From contig JAUFNR010000011.1 of the NCBI GenBank assembly GCA_031216915.1, positions 682,001 through 746,000 of the forward strand: a DNA stretch of 64,000 nt, read 5' to 3'. The number at the start of each line of letters is the position of its first letter. The first letter of the stretch is position 1. The notes below the pieces were generated by a model that saw only the letters and a list, made by a program, of their open reading frames with translations, was not told the DNA's origin and did not search any database. Of the stretch, positions 27,121 through 37,688 are shown piece after piece. The position numbers and the translations under genes are program-made. The stretch comes from Pictodentalium vernedei. Taxonomy: Eukaryota > Mollusca > Scaphopoda > Dentaliida > Dentaliidae.

Positions 27121-30100
27121 TTAAACAAAAATCAAATCTTACCAGATTGGCTGATATAGCTAGCAAGCACACAACCGACCCGGTCGTTACAAGACCCACC
27201 ACGCTATTGTCCACACGACGCGTACATAGCCTGACTAAAGGAACTGTTCTACGCAACCTAAACTGTATACTTATAACGAAACCAGCGTGACTAGGCCTTG
27301 GCGACCCTACCGACATTACCAACCAGCCTACGGTCAAATGCCTACCCACACACCCTGATCGCCACACTGCCCGGCGAACCAGAAGGAACGTAGAGCGTAA
27401 CGAACGGCGACACATTAAACAAAAATCAAATCTTACCAGATTGGCTGATATAGCTAGCAAGCACACATCCGACCCGGTCGTTACAAGACCCACCACGCTA
27501 TTGTCCACACGACGCGTGCATAGCCTGACTGAAGGAACTGTTCTATGCAAACCTAAACCGTATACTTAGTACGAAACCAGCGTGACTAGGCCTTGGCGAC
27601 CCTACCGACATTACCAACCAGCCTACGGTCAAAAGCCTACCCACATACCCTGATCGCCACACTGCCCGGTGAACCAGAAGGAACGTAGAGCGTAACAAAT
27701 GGCGACGCATTAAACAAAAATCAAATCTTACCAGATTGACTGATATAGCTAGCAAGCACACAACCGACCCGGTCGTTACAAGACCCACCACGCTATTGTC
27801 CACACGACGCGTGCATAGCCTGACTAAAGGAACTGTTCTACGCAACCTAAACCGTATACTTAGTAAGAAACCAGCATGACTAGGCCTTGGCGACCCTACC
27901 GACATTACCAACCAGCCAACGGTCAAACGCCTACCCACACACCCTGATCGCCACAATGCCCGACGAACCAGAAGGAACGTAGAGCGTAACGAACGACGAC
28001 GCATTAAACAAAAATCAAATCTTACCAGATTGGCTGATATAGCTAGCAAGAACACAACCGACCCGGTCGTTACAAAACCCACCACGCTATTGTCCACACG
28101 ACGCATGCATAGCCTGACTAAAGGAACTGTTCTACGCAACCTAAACCGTACACTTAGTACGAAACCAGCGTGACTAGGCCTTGGCGACCCTACCGACATT
28201 ACCAACCAGCCTACGGTCAAATGCCTACCCACACACCCTGATTGCCACACTGCCCGGCGAACCAGAAGGAACGTAGAGCGTAACGAACGGCGACGCATTA
28301 AACAAAAATCAAATCTTACCAGATTGGCTGATATAGCTAGCAAGCACACAACCGACCCGGTCATTACAAGACCCACAACGCTATAGTCCACACGACGCGT
28401 GCATAGCCTGACTAAAGGAACTGTTTTACGCAACCTAAACCGTATACTTAGTACGAAACCAGCGTGACTAGACCTTGGCGACCCAACCGACATTACCAAC
28501 TAGCCTACGGTCAAATGCCTACCCACACACCCTGATCGACACACTGCCCGGCGAACCAGAAGGAACGTAGAGCGTAACGAACAGCGACGCATTAAACAAA
28601 AATCAAATCTTACCAGATTGGCTGATATAGCTAGCAAGCACACAACCGACCCGGTCGTTACAAGACCCACCACGCTATGGTCCACACGACGCGTGCATAG
28701 CCTGACTAAAGGAACTGTTCTATGCAACCTAAACCGCATACTTAGTACGAAACCAGCTGACTAGGCCTTGGCGACCCTGCCGACATTACCAACCAGCCTA
28801 CAGTCAAATGCCTACCCACACACCCTGATCGCCACACTGCCCGGCGAACCAGAAGGAACGTAGAGCGTAACGAACGGCGACGTATTAAACAAAAATCAAA
28901 TCTTACCAGATTGGCTGATATAGCTAGAAAGCACACAAACGACCCGGTCGTTACAAGACCCACCACGCTATTGTCCACACGACGTGTGCATAGCCTGACT
29001 AAAGGAACTGTTCTACGCAACCTAAACCGTATACTTAGTACGAAACCAGCGTGACTAGGCCTTGGCGACCCTACCGACATTACCAACCAGCCTACGATCA
29101 AACGCCTACCCACACACCCTGATGGCCACACTGCCCGGCGAACCAGAAGGAACGTAGAGCATAACGAACGGCGACGCATTAAACAAAAATAAAATCTTAC
29201 CAGATTGCCTGATATAGCTAGCAAGCACACAACCGACCCGGTCGTTACAAGACCCAACACGCTATTGTCCACACGACGGGTGCATAGCCTGACTAAAGGA
29301 ACTGTTCTATGCAACCTAAACCGTATACTTAGTACGAAACCAGCGTGACTACGCATTGGCGACCCTACCGACATTACCAACCAGCCTACGGTCAAACGCC
29401 TACGCACACACCCTGATCGCCACACTGCCCGGCGAACCAGAAGGAACGTAGAGCGTAACGAACGGCGATGCATTAAACAAAAATCAAATCATACCAGATT
29501 GGCTGATATAGCTAGCAAGCACACAACCGACCCGGTCTTTACAAGACCCACCACGCTATTGTCCACACGATGCGTGCATAGCCTGACTAAAGGAACTGTT
29601 CTACGCAACCTAAACGGTATACTTAGTATGAAACCAGCGTGACTAGGCCTTGGCGACCCTACCGACATTACCAACCAGCCTACGGTCAAATGCCTACCCA
29701 CACACCCTGATCGCCACACTGACCGGCGAGCCAGAAGTAACGTAGAGCGTAACGAACAGCGACGCATTAAACAAAAATCAAATCTTACCAGATTGGCTGA
29801 TATAGCTAGCAAGCACACAACCGACATGGTCGTTACAAGACCCACCACGCTATTGTCCACACGACACGTACATAGCCTGACTAAAGGAACTGTTCTACGC
29901 AACCTAAACCGTATACTTAGTATGAAACCAGCGTGACTAGGCCTTGGCGACCCGACCGACATTACCAACCAGCCTACGGTCAAACGCCTACCCACACACC
30001 CTGATGGCCACACTGCCCGGCGAACCAGAAGGAACGTAGAGTGTAACGAACGGCGACGCATTAAACAAAAATCAAATCTTACCAGATTGGCTGATATAGC

Positions 30101-30644
30101 TAGCAAGCACACAACCGACCCGGTCGTTACAAGACCCAACACGTTATTGTCCACACGATGGGCTGACTAAAGGAACTGTTCTACGCAACCTAAACCGTAT
30201 ACTTAGTACGAAACCAGCGTGACTAGGCCTTGGCGACCCTACCGACATTACCAACCAGCCTACGGTCAAACGCCTACCCACACACCCTGATCGTCACACT
30301 GCCCGGCGAACCAGAGGGAACGTAGAGCGTAACGAACAGCGACGCACGAAACAAAAATCAAATCTTACCAGATTGCCTGATATAGCTAGCAAGCACACAA
30401 CCGACCCGGTCGTTACAAGACCCACCACGCTATTGTCCACACGATGCGTTCATAGCCTGACTAAAGGAACTGTTCTACGCAACCTAAACCGTATACTTAG
30501 TACGAAACCAGCGTGACTAGGCCTTGGCGACCCTACCGACATTACCAACCAGCCTACGGTCAAATGCCTACCAACACACCCTGATCGCCACACTGCCCGG
30601 CGAACCAGAAGGAAAGTAGAGCGTAACGAACGGCGACGCATTAA

Positions 30645-30886
30645 CCCTTTACCCAACGAATCGCCCTCATCCGCCCGCGTAATATGCAAATTGAGCAGTT
30701 GAAAAAATATTATTTTTAAAAAAATTTCAACAAAACCATATCATGTGACCCCTCGTTGGAACGAGCTCGTCGAGCTCGTTCCAACGAGGGGTCACATGAT
30801 ATGGTTTGGTTGAATTTTTTTTGAAAAATTTATAAAAATGATATTTAAAATAAGAAATTTTGATATTGTCTCCGTTGGGTAAAGGG
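30645..30886. mobile_element. piggyBac-type MITE, copy 4
   Basis: TTAA flanks lie at 30641-30644 and 30887-30890. By eye the 242 bp match copy 1 throughout, although the two lie about 15 kb apart. This implies recent amplification or conversion. Confidence 0.9.
30733..30807. repeat. Perfect palindrome in MITE copy 4
   Basis: 37-bp arms and a single-T spacer, fully self-complementary as in copy 1. Confidence 0.9.
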
Positions 30887-32071
30887 TTAAACAAAAATCA
30901 AATCTTACCAGATTGGCTGATATAGCTAGCAAGCACACAACCGACCCGGTCGTTACAAGACCCACCACGCTATTGTCCACACGACGCGTACATAGCCTGA
31001 CTAAAGGAACTGTTCTACGCAACCTAAACTGTATACTTATAACGAAACCAGTGTGACTAGGCCTTGGCGACCCTACCGACATTACCAACCAGCCTACGGT
31101 CAAATGCCTACCCACACACCCTGATCGCCACACTGCCCGGCGAACCAGAAGGAACGTAGAGCGTAACGAACGGCGACACATTAAACAAAAATCAAATCTT
31201 ACCAGATTGGCTGATATAGCTAGCAAGCACACATCCGACCCGGTCGTTACAAGACCCACCACGCTATTGTCCACACGACGCGTGCATAGCCTGACTGAAG
31301 GAACTGTTCTATGCAAACCTAAACCGTATACTTAGTACGAAACCAGCGTGACTAGGCCTTGGCAACCCTACCGACATTACCAACCAGCCTACGGTCAAAA
31401 GCCTACCCACATACCCTGATCGCCACACTGCCCGGTGAACCAGAAGGAACGTAGAGCGTAACAAATGGCGACGCATTAAACAAAAATCAAATCTTACCAG
31501 ATTGACTGATATAGCTAGCAAGCACACAACCGACCCGGTCGTTACAAGACCCACCACGCTATTGTCCACACGACGCGTGCATAGCCTGACTAAAGGAACT
31601 GTTCTACGCAACCTAAACCGTATACTTAGTAAGAAACCAGCATGACTAGGCCTTGGCGACCCTACCGACATTACCAACCAGCCAACGGTCAAACGCCTAC
31701 CCACACACCCTGATCGCCACAATGCCCGACGAACCAGAAGGAACATAGAGCGTAACGAACGACGACGCATTAAACAAAAATCAAATCTTACCAGATTGGC
31801 TGATATAGCTAGCAAGAACACAACCGACCCGGTCGTTACAAAACCCACCACGCTATTGTCCACACGACGCGTGCATAGCCTGACTAAAGGAACTGTTCTA
31901 CGCAACCTAAACCGTACACTTAGTACGAAACCAGCGTGACTAGGCCTTGGCGACCCTACCGACATTACCAACCAGCCTACGGTCAAATGCCTACCCACAC
32001 ACCCTGATTGCCACACTGCCCGGCGAACCAGAAGGAACGTAGAGCGTAACGAACGGCGACGCATTAAACAA

Positions 32072-32106
32072 CAAGAGGCCCCACGTGGCCTTAATCGCTC
32101 ACCTGA
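32072..32106 (+). mobile_element. Left terminus with hairpin and inverted 10-mer
   Basis: AGGCC (32076-32080) pairs with GGCCT (32087-32091) across CCACGT. It is followed by GCTCACCTGA at 32097-32106, the exact complement of the 10-mer at the right end. This sequence type is a common repeat terminus in bivalve genomes, from memory. Confidence 0.7.
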
Positions 32107-32447
32107 CAAAGTGACTCTAAGAAGTATTTTAGGTCACCTTCACCATGTCATGCCTCATCAACATTAACTGGTTGAGTGATAGATTTTGTTTGAAGTTCAA
32201 CATTTGTTACCTAAAATTAGTTTTATTTAAAATCGTTGGTGTGTGGCCAATCTCCAATGATTTTTAATAAAGCAAATTTATCTCTGCAGACAAACTGGTT
32301 TAGCATGAAGCACAAACAAGGAATGTGAAGAGATAGCCTTGGACATCTCTCCCCAACTGTGGATATCTTCCATGTGCTACATGTATATATTTGCATGCAA
32401 GAAAACAAAAATTTTCACAAATTTTCCAAAATATTTGTTTTTTTTAT
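32107..32447. other. AT-rich 5' interior, no gene seen
   Basis: Unique-looking, AT-rich sequence between the left terminus and the first palindromic module. Only short open frames of about 60 codons occur, with no recognisable protein motif or biased composition. I see nothing else in it. Confidence 0.6.
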
Positions 32448-32490
32448 CATCATTGAACAAGCTCAAACAGCTTATTCCAATAGGGGTATG
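32448..32490. repeat. Palindromic module P1 (degenerate)
   Basis: ATTGAACAAGCT and AGCTTATTCCAAT form imperfect arms around CAAAC, followed by AGGGGTATGG. The AGCT-flanked core, the CATTGG-like outer arm and the trailing AGGGG match P3 and P4. Downstream, GAGACAGAAAT and GAATGATGCTGGAGAATTTT also resemble sequence after P3. Confidence 0.6.
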
Positions 32491-32703
32491 GGAAGATCAG
32501 GTATATTTTTGAGACAGAAATGTGAATATATAAATAATGGTGTTTTTTTGTGAATGATGCTGGAGAATTTTGCGTAAAGATATGGTAAATGGTTTGTTCT
32601 AGATACAGAATGATGCAAAAGTATTTAAATTTGATTAGGCAAGTTGTTCCTATAATGCATTTAAAAATTGAAGTAACTGTTTTTTTGCTGACAAACTTTT
32701 AGA

Positions 32704-32717
32704 TGTGTGTGTGTGTG

Positions 32718-32786
<69 letters not shown>

Positions 32787-32800
32787 GGGGGGGGGGGGGG
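32704..32800. repeat. TG microsatellite ending in a 15-G run
   Basis: A TG dinucleotide tract with two short interruptions (TGTTGTG and TGTTTGTG) is followed by 15 consecutive G at 32786-32800. This is slippage-prone sequence. The reverse strand encodes an apparent His-Thr run that is an artefact of the tract. Confidence 0.97.
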
Positions 32801-32875
32801 TAAGAGTGTTCTTGCAAACAAAATTCCTGAATAAATGGAAAATTTTATTTTTTGTGTGAAAGACATAGTGCGTGA

Positions 32876-32920
32876 ATGTTGATTGGAACAAGCTTAGAGA
32901 GCTCATTTTAATGTGAAGTC
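32876..32920. repeat. Palindromic module P2 (degenerate)
   Basis: ATTGGAACAAGCT and AGCTCATTTTAAT form weak arms around TAGAG. The upstream stretch (AAAATTCCTGAATAAATGG then AAAGACATAGTGCGTG) aligns with the stretch upstream of P3 (GAAATTCTGGAATAAC then AAAAGCATGGTGTGCG), supporting common origin. Confidence 0.55.
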
Positions 32921-32996
32921 ATAAAGCTGTGTTTTACGTACGAAATTCTGGAATAACAAAAAAAATTGCTTTTTTGACTCAAAAAGCATGGTGTGC

Positions 32997-33040
32997 GACC
33001 TCTCATTGGAATGAGCTCAAAAAGCTCATCCCAATGGGGT
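32997..33040. repeat. Palindromic module P3
   Basis: ACCTCTCATTGGAATGAGCT pairs with AGCTCATCCCAATGGGGT across CAAAA. This is the clearest of the four modules and is plainly similar to the MITE palindrome arm (GACCCCTCGTTGGAACGAGC). Confidence 0.75.
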
Positions 33041-33332
33041 ATTTACAAGCGATAAGTACATGTATGTTTAAGAGACAAAAATTAAAATTTGAATAGCGAT
33101 TTTTGCGAAGAATGCTGACAAGTTTTGGCAGTTATGCTGGTAAAAAGGTAAGATATGGAAAGTGGTTGTTTTTTAGAGGCGACATTTAATTAAGGGGAAT
33201 TAACCCTTGATTACTGAGGTAACTTCTAAAAGTACTGAAATTTCATGAAACAATGTGAATAACAGACAACAGTTGCCTAAAAATTTCATGCATAACTAAA
33301 ATTTTTATTCCTTTGTCTCGAAAACATGGCAT
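33041..33332. other. AT-rich spacer between P3 and P4
   Basis: No gene is seen. It contains GAATGCTGACAAGTTTTGGC and AGATATGGAAAGTGGTTGTT, which resemble the stretch after P1 (32551-32600). This fits each palindrome being part of a longer ancient repeat module of a few hundred bp. Confidence 0.5.
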
Positions 33333-33382
33333 ATGACCTTTGTTGGAATGAGCTGAATGCGTGTGTTCCAATGAGGGGTCAT
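33333..33382. repeat. Palindromic module P4
   Basis: ATGACCTTTGTTGGAATGAG pairs imperfectly with the right arm GTTCCAATGAGGGGTCAT. The preceding GTCTCGAAAACATGGCAT aligns with GACTCAAAAAGCATGGTGTG before P3. Confidence 0.7.
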
Positions 33383-33540
33383 AAAATTTGAACGGAGATT
33401 TGTGTGAATAATGCATTAGTACTGCTAGATTTGGGTAAACGGTTCACCCTGGATACCACCCCTTCTATAGTAGATCTTTTCTGCAAATTTTGTCTAAGAT
33501 TCTATCAACTTTACAAATAAATACGTTCATGAATCACAAT

Positions 33541-36500
33541 CAGATCCACCCCACAATGTTGCATACCAAATATCAAAAGATTCTACCTGCTGGATCTGGA
33601 GAAGAAGATTTTTTAAGAAATATGCCTGAAATGCACTAAGTTAAAAATTGGGCTCCTATATGGAGCTCAAATATAAACCCAGGGGGCCGATTTGAACAAA
33701 CTTGAATCAGATCCACCCCACAATGTTGCTTACCAAATATGAAAAGATTCTGAAGCTGGATCTGGAGAAGAAGATTTTTTAAGAAATTTGCCTGAAATGC
33801 ACTAAGTTCGAATTCGAGCTTCTATAGTGAGCCCAAATATGAAACTAGGAAGCCGATTTGAACAAACTTGAATCAGATCCACCCCACAATGTTGCATACC
33901 AAATATCAAAAGATTCTGCCTGCTGGATCTGGAGAAGAAGATTTTTTAATAAATTTGCCCGAAATGCACTAAGTGCGAATTCGGGCTTCTATATTAAGCC
34001 CAAATATGAATCCAGGGGGCCGATTTGAACAAACTTGAATCAGATCCACCCCGCAATGTTGCATACCAAATATCAAAAGATTCTGCCTGCTGGATCTGGA
34101 GAAGAAGATTTTTGAAGAAATTTGCCCGAAATGCACTAAGTTTGAATTCGAGCTTCTATAGTGAGCCCAAATATGAATCCAGGGGGCCGATTTGAACAAA
34201 CTTGAATCAGATCCACCCCGCAATGTTGCATACCAAATATCAAAAGATTCTGCCTGCTGGATCTGGAGAAGATGATTTTTTAAGAAATTTGCCTGAAATG
34301 CACTAAGTTCGAATTCGAGCTTCTATAGTGAGCCCAAATATGAATCTAGGAAGCCGATTTGAACAAACTTGAATCAGATCCACCCCACAATGTTGCATAC
34401 CAAATATCAAAAGATTCTGCCTGCTGGATCTGGAGAAGAAGATTTTTTAATAAATTTGCCCGAAATGCACTAAGTGCGAATTCGGGCTTCTATATTAAGC
34501 CCAAATATGAATCCAGGGGGCCGATTTGAACAAACTTGAATCGGATCCACCCCGCAATGTTGCATACCAAATATCAAAAGATTCTGCCTGCTGGATCTGG
34601 AGAAGAAGATTTTTGAAGAAATTTGCCCGAAATGCAGTAAGTTTGAATTCGAGCTTCTATAGTGAGCCCAAATATGAATCCAGGGGGCCGATTTGAACAA
34701 ACTTGAATCAGATCCACCCCGCAATGTTGCATACCAAATATCAAAAGATTCTGCCTGCTGGATCTGGAGAAGATGATTTTTTAAGAAATTTGCCTGAAAT
34801 GCACTAAGTTCGAATTCGAGCTTCTATAGTGAGCCCAAATATGAATCTAGGAAGCCGATTTGAACAAACTTGAATCAGATCCACCCCACAATGTTGCATA
34901 CCAAATATCAAAAGATTCTGCCTGCTGGATCTGGAGAAGAAGATTTTTTAATAAATTTGCCCGAAATGCACTAAGTGCGAATTCGGGCTTCTATATTAAG
35001 CCCAAATATGAATCCAGGGGGCCGATTTGAACAAACTTGAATCAGATCCACCCCGCAATGTTGCATACCAAATATCAAAAGATTCTGCCTGCTGGATCTG
35101 GAGAAGAAGATTTTTGAAGAAATTTGCCCGAAATGCAGTAAGTTTGAATTCGAGCTTCTATAGTGAGCCCAAATATGAATCCAGGGGGCCGATTTGAACA
35201 AACTTGAATCAGATCCACCCCGCAATGTTGCATACCAAATATCAAAAGATTCTGCCAGCTGGATCTGGAGAAGATGATTTTTTAAGAAATTTGCCTGAAA
35301 TGCACTAAGTTCGAATTCGAGCTTCTATAGTAAGCTCAAATATGAATCTAGGGAGCCGATTTAAACAAATTTGCATCAGATCCATCCCACAATGTTGCAT
35401 ACCAAATATCAAAAGATTCTGCCTGCTGGATCTGGAGAAGAAAATTTTTTAAGAAATTTGCCTGAAATGCACTAAGTTCGAATTCGAGCTTCTATAGTGA
35501 GCCCAAATATGAATCTAGGAAGCCGATTTGAACAAACTTGAATCAGATCCACCCCACAATGTTGCATACCAAATATCAAAAGATTCTGTCTGCTGGATCT
35601 GGAGAAGAAGATTTTTTAATAAATTTGCTTGAAATGCACTAAGTTCAAATTTGGGCTCCTATACTGAGCCCAAATATAAACCCAGGGGGCCGATTTGAAC
35701 AAACTTGAATCAGATCCACCCCTCAATGTTGCTTACCAAATATGAAAAGATTCTGCCTGCTGGATCTGGAGAAGAAGATTTTTTAAGAAATTTGCATGAA
35801 ATGCACTAAGTTCAAATTCGAGCTTCTATAGTGAGCCCAAATATGAATCTAGGAAGCCGATTTGAACAAACTTGAATCAGATCCACCCCACAATGTTGCA
35901 TACCAAATATCAAAAGATTCTGCCTTCTGGATCTGGAGAAGATGATTTTTTAAGAAATTTGCCTAAATGCACTAAGTTCGAAATCGGGCTCCTATACTGA
36001 GCCCAAATATAAACCCAGGGGGCCGATTTGAACAAACTTGAATCAGATCCATCCTACAATGTTGCATACCAAATATCAAAAGATTCTGCCTGCTGGATCT
36101 GGAGAAGAAGATTTTTTAAGAAATTTGCCTGAAATGCACTAAGTTCGAAATCGGGCTCCTATACTGAGCCCAAATATTAACCCAGGGGGCCGATTTGAAC
36201 AATCTTGAATCAGATCCACCCCACAATGTTGCTTACCAAATATGAAAAGATTCTGCCTGCTGGATCTGGAGAAGATGATTTTTTAAGAAATTTGCCTGAA
36301 ATGCACTAAGTTCGAATTCGGGCTTCTATAGTAAGCCCAAATATGTATCCAGGGGGCCGATTTGAACAAACTTGAATCAGATCTACCCCGCAACGTTGCA
36401 TACCAAATATCAAAAGATTCTGCCTGCTGGATCTGGAGAAGAAGATTTTTGAAGAAATTTGCCTGAAATGCACTAAATTCGATTTCAAGCTCCTATAGTG

Positions 36501-36954
36501 AGCCCAAATATGAATCTAGGGATCCGATTTGAACAAACTTGAATCAGATCCACCCTACAATGTTGCATACCAAATATCAAAAGATTCTGCCTGCTGGATC
36601 TGGAGAAGAAGATTTTCAAAGAAATTTGCCTGAAATGCAGTAAGTTCAAATTTGGGCTCCTATACTGAGCCCAAATATAAACTCAGGGGGCCGATTTGAA
36701 CAAACTTGAATCAGATCCACCCCACAATGTTGCATACCAAATATCAAAAGATTCTGCCTGCTGGATCTGGAGAAGAAGATTTTTTAAGAAATTTGCCTGA
36801 AATGCACTAAGTTCGAAATCGGGCTCCTATACTGAGCCCAAATATGAACCCAGGGGGCCGATTTGAACAAACTTGAATCAGATCCACCCTACAATGTTGC
36901 ATACCAAATATCAAAAGATTCTGCCTGCTGGATCTGGAGAAGAAGATTTTTTAA
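33541..36954 (+). repeat. 167-bp tandem array, 20 full units plus a partial
   Basis: CAGATCCACC recurs at 33541, 33708, 33874, 34041, 34208, 34375, 34542, 34709, 34876, 35043, 35210, 35377, 35544, 35711, 35878, 36044, 36211, 36378, 36545, 36712 and 36879 (one copy reads CGGATCCACC, one CAGATCCATC, one CAGATCTACC). The spacing is 167 bp, twice 166. Each unit also holds GCATACCAAATATC, GGATCTGGAGAAGAAGAT and GGGCC-GATTTGAACAAACTT segments. The last unit stops within AAGAAGATTTTTTAA. This is the tandem core of the element. Confidence 0.95.
33874..35376 (+). repeat. Trimer HOR in the 167-bp array (3 x 501 bp)
   Basis: Three unit types alternate A-B-C. A ends GTGCGAATTCGGGCTTCTA; B has TTTTTGAAGAAATTTGCCCG; C has GAAGATGATTTTTTAAG and TCTAGGAAGCCG. 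The order repeats from 33874, 34375 and 34876, with near identity inside the trimers and lower identity in units outside them. This is local HOR formation inside the transposon. Confidence 0.85.
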
Positions 36955-37590
36955 TGTTTTTCCCATTGCCTACAGTGTTAAAAAGTGCTGACTCAGCACT
37001 TTTTCAAAGTCCCGAAACTGTACCCTATGATAAAACCGATGGCAATTTTTTTTTACCAATCCTTTCTGTTGGTCCTAAGGAAGCTGCACACCAAATAAAA
37101 ATTCTCAGTGCCGTGCAGTTTTGGAGATATGGGAGTTTTAAATTTTTTCTATTTTTAGCTCCTGCGGTTCCCACGGGGCTGCGGGAAAAATTTTTTTTGC
37201 ATAAATCAAGTACTCATGACCCAATAAGCCCTCACATAAAATTTGGTTCAAATCAGCCTCTCGGTTTGGAAAATAGAAATTTTGGGCGGGGCAAAAAATT
37301 TTGCCCCTCTCATAACAACGCCAAGTATAGCCCCACAAACTTCTCTTGAACAAATCTGAGTCTACACCTCAAAAGGAAGCTGCACACCAAATATCAAGTC
37401 TCTGCTACTGCTGGTTCATGAGAAGAAGATTTACAAAGATTTTGGTGCCCCTTGGGGGCGTGGCACCACCCAGGAGGAGGGGCAACTTCATTTGAACAAA
37501 TCTGAATTGGCATTAGGTAATAAACATTTAGCCAACATTTGAATAAAATTGGGCTAGTGGTTTAGGAGGAGAAGTCGATAATGTAAAGTT
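36955..37590 (+). mobile_element. 3' unique region of the element
   Basis: Non-tandem sequence, no gene supported. It contains two diverged relatives of the core unit: GGAAGCTGCACACCAAATAA near 37079 and GGAAGCTGCACACCAAATAT near 37375. The second is followed by TGCTGGTTCATGAGAAGAAG, matching the core's GCATACCAAATATC then GCTGGATCTGGAGAAGAAG. An apparent forward frame at 36873-37349 begins inside the tandem array and shows no domain. Confidence 0.65.
36980..37004. repeat. 12-bp-arm palindrome at the array/3' junction
   Basis: AAAAAGTGCTGA (36980-36991) and TCAGCACTTTTT (36993-37004) are perfect complements around a single C. It lies 25 bp after the 167-bp array ends. Confidence 0.85.
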
Positions 37591-37591
37591 A

Positions 37592-37678
37592 ACGCCGGAC
37601 AGACGACGACGGACGACGGACGACGACGGACGACGGACGACGGACGCGGATGACGGACGACGGACGACGGACAGAAAG
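37592..37678 (+). repeat. GGACGACGGAC low-complexity tract
   Basis: Irregular runs of GACGG and ACGACGG units just upstream of the right terminus. Such tracts next to a CAGGTGAGCT end are, from memory, characteristic of bivalve dispersed repeats. Confidence 0.9.
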
Positions 37679-37688
37679 TGATTAGTAA

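Larger units (their letters stand above)
1..32071. repeat. 294-bp satellite array, left arm
   Basis: Head-to-tail copies of a 294-bp monomer. The phrase GACTAGGCCTTGGCGACC recurs at 111, 405, 698 (variant GCATAGG) and 992, which gives spacings of 294, 293 and 294. Counting my consensus by eye gives A 93, C 95, G 58 and T 48: 52% GC, a marked excess of A and C on this strand, and 24 CpG dinucleotides. The AT-richest patch is GCATTAAACAAAAATCAAAT. Monomers differ by scattered substitutions and rare indels. No promoter, splice pattern, tRNA or rRNA is visible. By eye I found no CENP-B-box-like motif in the consensus. The function is unknown; a centromeric, subtelomeric or heterochromatic block is possible. 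The array is broken only by three or four bp-scale indels, junction deletions and four MITEs, which are listed separately. Confidence 0.97.
13083..32071. repeat. HOR family B with co-amplified MITE
   Basis: A one-base insertion marker (TATGCAAACCTAAACC) occurs at 16191, 19131, 22898, 27547 and 31313. The block lengths are therefore 2940, 3767, 4649 and 3766 bp. These fit 10 monomers; 12 monomers plus a 242-bp MITE; 15 monomers plus the MITE; and 12 monomers plus the MITE, each within a few bp. Blocks share ordered variants: TCGACACACTGCC, CTGCCGACATT, CGATGGGCTGAC (an 8-bp deletion), CGATGCGTTCATAG, GGAAAGTAGAGC and CTTATAACG. Positions of about 13.9-17.0 kb match about 20.6-23.7 kb at a constant shift of 6707 bp. 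The family resumes after the 5.65-kb insertion. Confidence 0.85.

Noticed and set aside
1..32071. CRISPR array
   Set aside because: Repeats are contiguous 294-bp monomers with no unique spacers, and the context is eukaryotic satellite DNA.
32661..32906. Reverse frame with a His-Thr run
   Set aside because: The run is the translation of the TG microsatellite and G-tract.
33969..34223. Three identical-looking 84-codon reverse frames spaced 501 bp apart (also 34470 and 34971)
   Set aside because: The spacing is the trimer HOR of the 167-bp transposon core, and the frames are products of repeat copying.
36873..37349. Forward frame of 158 codons in the large element
   Set aside because: It starts within the tandem array and runs into the 3' region. 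The composition is unremarkable, with no domain and no relation to a transposase, Rep or helicase.
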